From positions 29,889,794 to 29,953,793 of the forward strand of contig CAKAKS010000039.1 in assembly GCA_916700875.1 (NCBI GenBank): a stretch of 64,000 nt of DNA. The letters run 5' to 3'. This DNA comes from Sebastes aleutianus (lineage: Eukaryota; Chordata; Actinopteri; Perciformes; Sebastidae). The stretch's first letter is position 1; the number at the start of each line of letters is the position of its first letter. The position numbers were made by a program, and so were the translations under genes. The notes beneath the pieces are model-generated. The model did no database searches. It worked only from the letters and a program-made list of their open reading frames with translations, and was not told where the DNA came from. Below, piece after piece: positions 58,681 to 64,000 of the stretch.

Positions 58681-60035
58681 TAACAGATGTCTGGTGACTT
58701 AACAATAAAATTATATAAACCATAATAAAATAAACAATAAAATAGCACTTAATTTGGTGGATTAGATACATGCAGTGTGCTGTTAAACAATATGCACTTG
58801 TGTACAACCTGCCAACAGAGATCTTTACATTAGTATCATACTAATTCAACAAATGGGGTACAGTAATAAATTAACCAATTCATATTTGTTGTGCACTTTC
58901 TTTGTGAAATGTAAATCTGAATAGACAAGTAAATATTGTATATTCCATCACATGTTCAAGGTAATTTCCTGTAAGGGAATAAAATGCAAAAAAAAAACAC
59001 TCCTATTTGAAGGAGAATTCTTTTCTCCTCACCAGATAGCATATGGTTCATAACCACTTTGCCCCAAAAGCGGAAACATGTTTCAATTACTTTTTTGCAC
59101 AAATTTGCTTTGTGAATGTACAATATATGTCATACTATCTTACCTTTTTTTCTACAATTAGCTAAAAAATCTGCACAATTAAACTGGCTACGCCCCAAAG
59201 CGCTATATACTGGCAGTTTGAATATTAGAACTATGCATGTTCATCTGTGTTTTCTCTCTGCAAGAAACACGAATGGCTCGCAACCAGAGCCAACTGCCTA
59301 TCTCTGAGAAGTGTGTTTACAGGTAACTAAATTTAATTGGAAGATATGAGAATAGAAATTAGTTATTTTTTTCAGACAAAAAAACAGTATGCAAATCAAT
59401 AAGAAGAAGATATATACTATATATATATATATATATATATATACTGTATATAAAGAATTGATTGCTTAATTAAGCCCCGCAGTTTTGATCTAACTGGGCG
59501 CAGCAAGGTTTTTTCAGTGTGTGTTTGCTTAATTATGATGCTTAATCCATAGGCTCTCCTGAGGGTCAGACAACAGCACAACAGTAATTAAATCAACGAA
59601 CTGAAGGGGAATGAGGAAATGTTTTTCTTTTCTTTCTTAATCTTTCTTTCTGAAGTTGAACAATGTAGGAACATGTTGGTGTATGTTAATGTTATTATGT
59701 TTAGAAGATATGATTCAGAGAGTGTTAATTATTTGCAGATTTCAGATAGCAGCTGGCTTGGGACTAGAGAACAAAACACTGAGAACAGAAGAAGAGATTT
59801 TAAATGAATATGAGATAGTTACTCGTATGTGAGGGACATATTAATACAATATAACCTTGTTAATATGAGCCCTGCAAAGGACAGAAGCTACTGTAAACTC
59901 AGCCTGAACCAGTTTCCAATTATTTTTCATCAATCTCATTGATCCTGACAAAATTCTCATCAATGTTTCATTATAGAGCTCTGATGCCCCTGATAGCTGA
60001 TGAATTGATTTTGACTTTGAGCAGATAAAGATAAC

Positions 60036-60071
<36 letters not shown>

Positions 60072-60290
60072 GCACCAAAAAAACAAATACCCATGGCGGT
60101 CCACTTAAAATAATTAAAATCAATCAAATCAGAGTTTGAGAATGATCGATGCGTTGAATTATTGTTAAACTCTCTTTAATAATAGTTCAAATAGCTATAA
60201 AATCAATAGTAATAGACATTCTTTATATAGCATCTTTCATACAAGAAATGGAATCAATGAAGGAATAAAGAAGGAAATGAAGGAATAAAG
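58681..60290. other. Non-coding stretch with TA and CA tracts
   Basis: AT-rich, no gene recognised. (TA)n at about 59410-59445 and (CA)n at 60038-60066. An imperfect duplicate GAAATGAAGGAATAAAGAA occurs twice at about 60254-60292, right at the left edge of the next element. Confidence 0.5.
60038..60066 (+). repeat. (CA)n microsatellite
   Basis: About 14 CA units followed by TATATG. Confidence 0.9.
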
Positions 60291-61000
60291 AAAGTACATT
60301 TACTCAAGTACTGTACAATTTTTAGGTACTTTACTTGAGTAGTACTTTACTTCATGCTATTTCATAATTCTAGACTACAATATTTCAGAAGGAAATATTG
60401 TACTTTTTACGCCACTACATTATTTTACAGCTCCTTTCACAGTTTCATTTCAAATTAAGATTTTATATTAAAAAATATATGATAAGATTATGAAATACAA
60501 CACATTGTTAAATATTAAACCAGTGGTTCCAAACATTTTTGGTTTCTGACCTTTTACATAGAAGTACTGTCTAGTTGGGGCTCCTTGTCACATAGTGTGT
60601 GTTTGATTTTCCTTTTAATTCAGATCCAAAAATTATCCAATAATTTACAATAAGAGGAAGATGAGAGAAAAGTAAAACAAACCACCAAAAAACGACTATA
60701 AATCTGTGTAGTAGAACTTTGCTTTTTCTTGTTTTCTACTCCCTTAATCATATGACAACCCCCTCAGATTTATCTTATGGCACTTTGAAGGGGACCCGAT
60801 CCCTAGGTTGGGAACCACTGGACTAAAATACCTAAATGTACAGTCTATAGTGGGGGAAATAACTCCACCTGTTAGGAGCAAATTATTTTACTTTTGATAC
60901 TTTAAGTACATTTTGCTGATACTGTGCTTTTTTAGGATTTTGAATGATGGACTTTTCCCTGTAGTGGAGTAAAATATCTGAATACTTCCTCCACCGTTGA
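60291..61000. mobile_element. Tol2-like hAT element, decayed, interrupted
   Basis: AAGTACATTTACTCAAGTACTGTAC and TACTTTACTTGAGTAG on the left, and TTGAATGATGGACTTTTCCC and TGAATACTTCCTCCACCG on the right, match the subterminal regions of 8409-10047 and 49998-51833. The outermost CAGTGG bases are lost on both sides. A 300-bp Charlie-like element (60521-60820) is inserted near the middle. Confidence 0.7.
60521..60820. mobile_element. Charlie-like hAT MITE nested in the Tol2-like element
   Basis: Exactly 300 bp between CAGTGGTTCCAAACATTTTT and TAGGTTGGGAACCACTG: terminal inverted repeats of about 15 bp of the Charlie type. Flanking octamers TATTAAAC and GACTAAAA match at only 5 of 8, so the duplication is decayed. 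No coding capacity. Confidence 0.75.
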
Positions 61001-61344
61001 ACAGACCTATACATGCTGTTCCTTGACCACTAAATGTTCCTCAGCATGACGCTGTCCACCCAACCATCCACCCCAACACGTCTGAATGATAAGAGAGGAG
61101 AGGGTGTGTAAGCAGGGAGGTCAAAAAAACTAACAGTGCCTTCCCGTGGCTGATGGCTTTTTGTGTGAGGCTCACGTTGGGATGCCCAGGGAGCGCTAGC
61201 AGGCTAATTAGCACAGTGCCAAGTGCTTAATCCCCATCTAAGTCATTAGTCTGTGAAACAAACAGTGGCGCTCAGATTGGAGGTAATTAAGAGCGATCCC
61301 TGACACATCGGCTGAGTGTTATTCCTCTAAACTCAGCGTCACTG
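61001..61344. other. Non-coding stretch
   Basis: No gene recognised. The segment 61130-61330 (GCTAATTAGCACAGTGCC) is unusually unrepetitive and could be conserved non-coding DNA; inference only. Confidence 0.4.
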
Positions 61345-61563
61345 TGGGGGCATCTGTGGCTCAGGGTATAGAGCGGGTCGTCATTTAATCCCAAAGCTGG
61401 CGGTTCAATCCCCGGCCCCTCTTCCTCCTGTCCTTGAGCGAGACACTGAACCCAAAGTTGCTGCTCCCAGCAGCCCAGTAGTCCTAAAATGCTTGGGATG
61501 GATTAAATGCAATAGAGGTCAAATTTCATGTATGTGACGATTGAAATAAAGTTGAAGTAAAAC
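61345..61563 (+). mobile_element. tRNA-derived SINE
   Basis: GGGGGCATCTGTGGCTCAGG contains box A (TGGCTCAGGGT, 61357-61367) and GGCGGTTCAATCCCC contains box B (61402-61412), correctly spaced for an internal Pol III promoter. The body continues with GAGCGAGACACTGAACCC and ends GACGATTGAAATAAAGTTGAAG. About 220 bp, plus strand. It is not a tRNA gene: the anticodon region and 3' stem do not fold as a tRNA. Confidence 0.8.
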
Positions 61564-62928
61564 AACTCTCCAGCTTGCATTCAGTGGCTCAGAAGCGTTC
61601 ACAAAATGTGCACACACTGTATGCACACCCACGTGTGTGTTCATGCAGTACTCAGACTGACTCTCCTACAAGAATTCTATTCTATTATATATATACTATT
61701 CCCAAAAGAATATTAATGATTGCTCTTTTCATTCTCTCCTCTGCAATCATAATGCATTATTTTCTTTCATTCATTCCTACTTTTATCACCCCTGATTGTA
61801 GTCATGCCTGACATTCGACACCATTAAATTTAAATGCCTGGTTGTTACAGCCAGTCATGAGCAGACGTGTCTATGTTCTCGGGGAACACATGTCTTAGGG
61901 TGCCCGTGTGAAATTTATGATTCACAATTAAAGCCAGTGAGACAGACTCAAGGCAGCTCTGGTTGGCTCACCTTATTTAATTCTTGATATCATTACTGAG
62001 TCATTTCTATCACAGTCTCTCACCTCAGTACCTTGATTGCAGTGTCGAAAGATGAACTCTGCCTTGTGGACAGACGTTAGCATCATAGCAATCACTAGTT
62101 AGGCAAAGGAGTAATAAATAAAAGAATAAAACATGAATGTATGATTTCACTCGATGTTCTTGGCGGCTTAATCACAGCAGATATTTGTGTTTTTCATTTA
62201 GCACTCTATTTCATTGCAATTCTCTGTGTGGGCATTTATAAGTCAACTGTTAATGGCATGCTCACCAAGGACACAAGCATGCTAAATGGGGGAGAACAGA
62301 AAATCCATCACTTCTAATCTCTGTGGCTCTGATGTCTGAAGTCCAACAACTGCAGTCATTGCCTTTCTGTAATATCACATTGGATGCTGCATTAGTTTTG
62401 CACACTGGGAACACAGCGCCTCAGAAAACTCACCTGGCAATTTGCAGAGGGGCTTGCACCAGTGATCCTTTAGTTAAACATCTAGAGGGCGTAGTTTGTG
62501 GATGATCAACTAGTTGTTAGTTATATTATGTCACCACTTAATCCATTGTCTTCCACTGGGAAGTATGATCACCAGGCCCTGTATACTACCACACTGCACC
62601 CACAGAACTAATGATCTACTAACATTTGGAATTTAAAAGGGTAGCCTATTTTAAATTTCCAGTTGTTTCAAAGTGGTGTTGTATGAGGTACTTATTCATA
62701 GTCAGTGTATTACCTACAATATAGACGGCCGTCGGCACGCCCCCCAGTTTGGAGATACAGCCTGATATTGATTTTTTTAGGTGAGCCTGTTTTTTTAGGA
62801 GGCTAAAATATGTTTTGCTGCTGGCCCCGTCCACAGCAGTACATTGCTTTGCTACCATGAGGAAGATCCTGTTTCTCCAAACTGGGGGCGTGCCAACCTT
62901 TAAAAATACGATGGGCCGCCGATCTTTC
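61564..62928. other. Non-coding stretch
   Basis: No gene or clear repeat recognised. An imperfect inverted pair, CGTCGGCACGCCCCCAGTTTGG (about 62730-62750) and CCAAACTGGGGGCGTGCC (62877-62894), suggests a short foldback element here. Confidence 0.45.
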
Positions 62929-63847
62929 AGAGGTTGTAGCAGGCTCAGTTTAAAAGCTAGATATGAAACTAGAAAACATAAGGAATCCATTGTATTCCAT
63001 ACCAACCATGTTATACTGGCTTGTGGAGAAGGAGGCTAAATAACGCTCCAAACTTGCGCAAAGGTTTTTCGAGGAAAAACTGTCATGGCCATTTTCAAAC
63101 GGGTCCCTTGACCTCTGACCTCAAGATATGTGAATGAAAATGGGTTCTATGGGTACCCACGAGTCTCCCCTTTACAGAAATGCCCACTTTATGATAATCA
63201 CATAGAATTTGGGGCAAGTCAGCACATTGTAACAATGACAGCTGTTGTTGCCTGTTGGGCTTGAGCCTGCCATGTTATAATTTGAGCATTTTTTATGCTA
63301 AATGCAGTACCTGTGAGGGTTTCTGGACAATATTTATCATTGTTTTGTGTTGTTAATTGATTTCCAATAATAAATATATGCAAACATTTGCATAAAAAAA
63401 GCATATTTGCCCGCTCCCATGTTGATAAGAATATTAAATACTTGACAAATCTCCCTTTAAGGTACTTTTTGAACAGATAGATAGATAGATATACTTTATT
63501 GTCATTGTCATTGAAAACAACGAAAAAAAACAATGAGAGTCTCTGAGAAACTAGTTTGTCCGTTTGATGGGGGAATCCTGTTTGTTGCAGTTTGTGGGAC
63601 TTCTTGTTGCTCTCCCTTGTCCCCGTCTTAAAATGTTACACACGCTGGTCAAACACACACAGTTCCTCCATCGCACCGCCGTGGCAATCTGCTCTATGTC
63701 AGCTTCTTGGCTTTGTTGTAAAGTGAATCCACGACTTTGCTCATGTTCTAAAAAAATGTGTGATTAATTTGCGATTAATCATGATTAACTATGGACAATC
63801 ATGCGATTTATCGTGATTAGAAATATTTTAATCAATTGACAGCCCTA
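62929..63847 (-). mobile_element. hAT-like MITE, TAGGGCTGTCAA family, copy 4, interrupted
   Basis: The right end TCAATTGACAGCCCTA is the family terminus. Sequence leftward follows copies 1-3, including GGTTGTAGCAGGCTCAG and ACTAGAAAACATAAGGAATC, which copy 2 has in reverse complement. The outermost left bases are missing. A retroposed fragment (about 63477-63747) splits it. No transposase. Confidence 0.75.
63477..63747 (-). mobile_element. Retroposon 3' end with (ATCT)n tail, nested
   Basis: Foreign block within the hAT copy. On the minus strand it ends CAATGACAATGACAATAAAG followed by TATATCTATCTATCTATCT, i.e. an AATAAAG-type 3' end plus a short tandem tail as left by fish LINE/SINE retroposition. 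The uninterrupted family sequence GAACAGATAAAAAAAATGTG near 14240-14265 (other strand) defines the breakpoints. Its 5' part matches nothing else in the window. Confidence 0.6.
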
Positions 63848-64000
63848 CTGACTATACAGTAGATAAGTACCTCATACAATCCCACTTCAAAACACCTGAA
63901 CTATCCCTTTAAAAAGATCAGAGTGGTTACAATTAGAATTTTGGCATTTGTAAGGCCAACAGATATTTAAGGAATAGTTTGATATTTTGGGAAAATATTT
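63848..64000. other. Non-coding edge
   Basis: Nothing recognised in the final 150 bases. Confidence 0.5.

Noticed and set aside
61345..61420. tRNA gene suggested by box A and box B
   Set aside because: No complete cloverleaf and a SINE body and tail follow, so it is a tRNA-derived SINE head.

Overview
This window looks like teleost fish nuclear DNA, probably from a percomorph. The signs are AT-rich, CpG-poor non-coding sequence, abundant (CA)n/(TG)n and (TA)n microsatellites, tRNA-headed SINEs, and many short non-autonomous DNA transposons with hAT-like (TAGGG.../CAGTGG...) or TTAA-flanked ends. The species call rests on my recall of these repeat types; no sequence here names a species. No prokaryotic gene organisation, CRISPR array or viral gene was seen. 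No open reading frame encodes a protein I recognise, apart from a dead LINE reverse-transcriptase fragment.

Layout. 0-17 kb is intergenic or intronic sequence with dispersed elements: two copies of a hAT-like TAGGGCTGTCAA family and part of a third, a 607-bp inverted-repeat element (5.3 kb), a Tol2-like element carrying a nested insertion (8.4-10.0 kb), and a 770-bp foldback element (15.0-15.8 kb). 17-25.5 kb has two hAT elements inserted back to back (17.3-18.4 kb), another hAT with near-identical 8-bp target duplications (19.8-20.5 kb), and a three-layer nest (24.5-25.5 kb). 25.5-44.4 kb is mostly unique-looking non-coding DNA with scattered repeats; the best-preserved hAT insertion (perfect 8-bp duplication) is at 29.0-29.8 kb.

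44-54 kb is the most gene-like part. A CpG-rich segment at about 49.0-49.8 kb resembles a bidirectional promoter: a CCAAT box and two opposed short ATG-containing exons, each ending in a consensus splice donor. A second, weaker promoter-like site (adjacent ETS and CRE motifs) is at 45.15 kb. Several short candidate exons with good splice sites lie nearby. None matches a protein I know, so they are given low confidence. 47.3-49.0 kb holds (TG)n/(TA)n arrays, a hAT inserted inside a TA tract, and an inverted repeat flanking the whole block.

54-64 kb is again transposon-dominated: a four-element nest (55.0-56.7 kb) including two tRNA-derived SINEs, a LINE fragment (57.3 kb), a piggyBac-like MITE (57.8 kb), a Tol2-like element split by a Charlie-like hAT (60.3-61.0 kb), a SINE (61.3 kb), and a hAT copy split by a retroposon 3' end (62.9-63.8 kb).

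No transposase ORF was seen, so all DNA elements here appear non-autonomous. Their nesting gives a relative order of insertion. Ends marked 'about' are judged by eye from copy-to-copy comparison inside the window.
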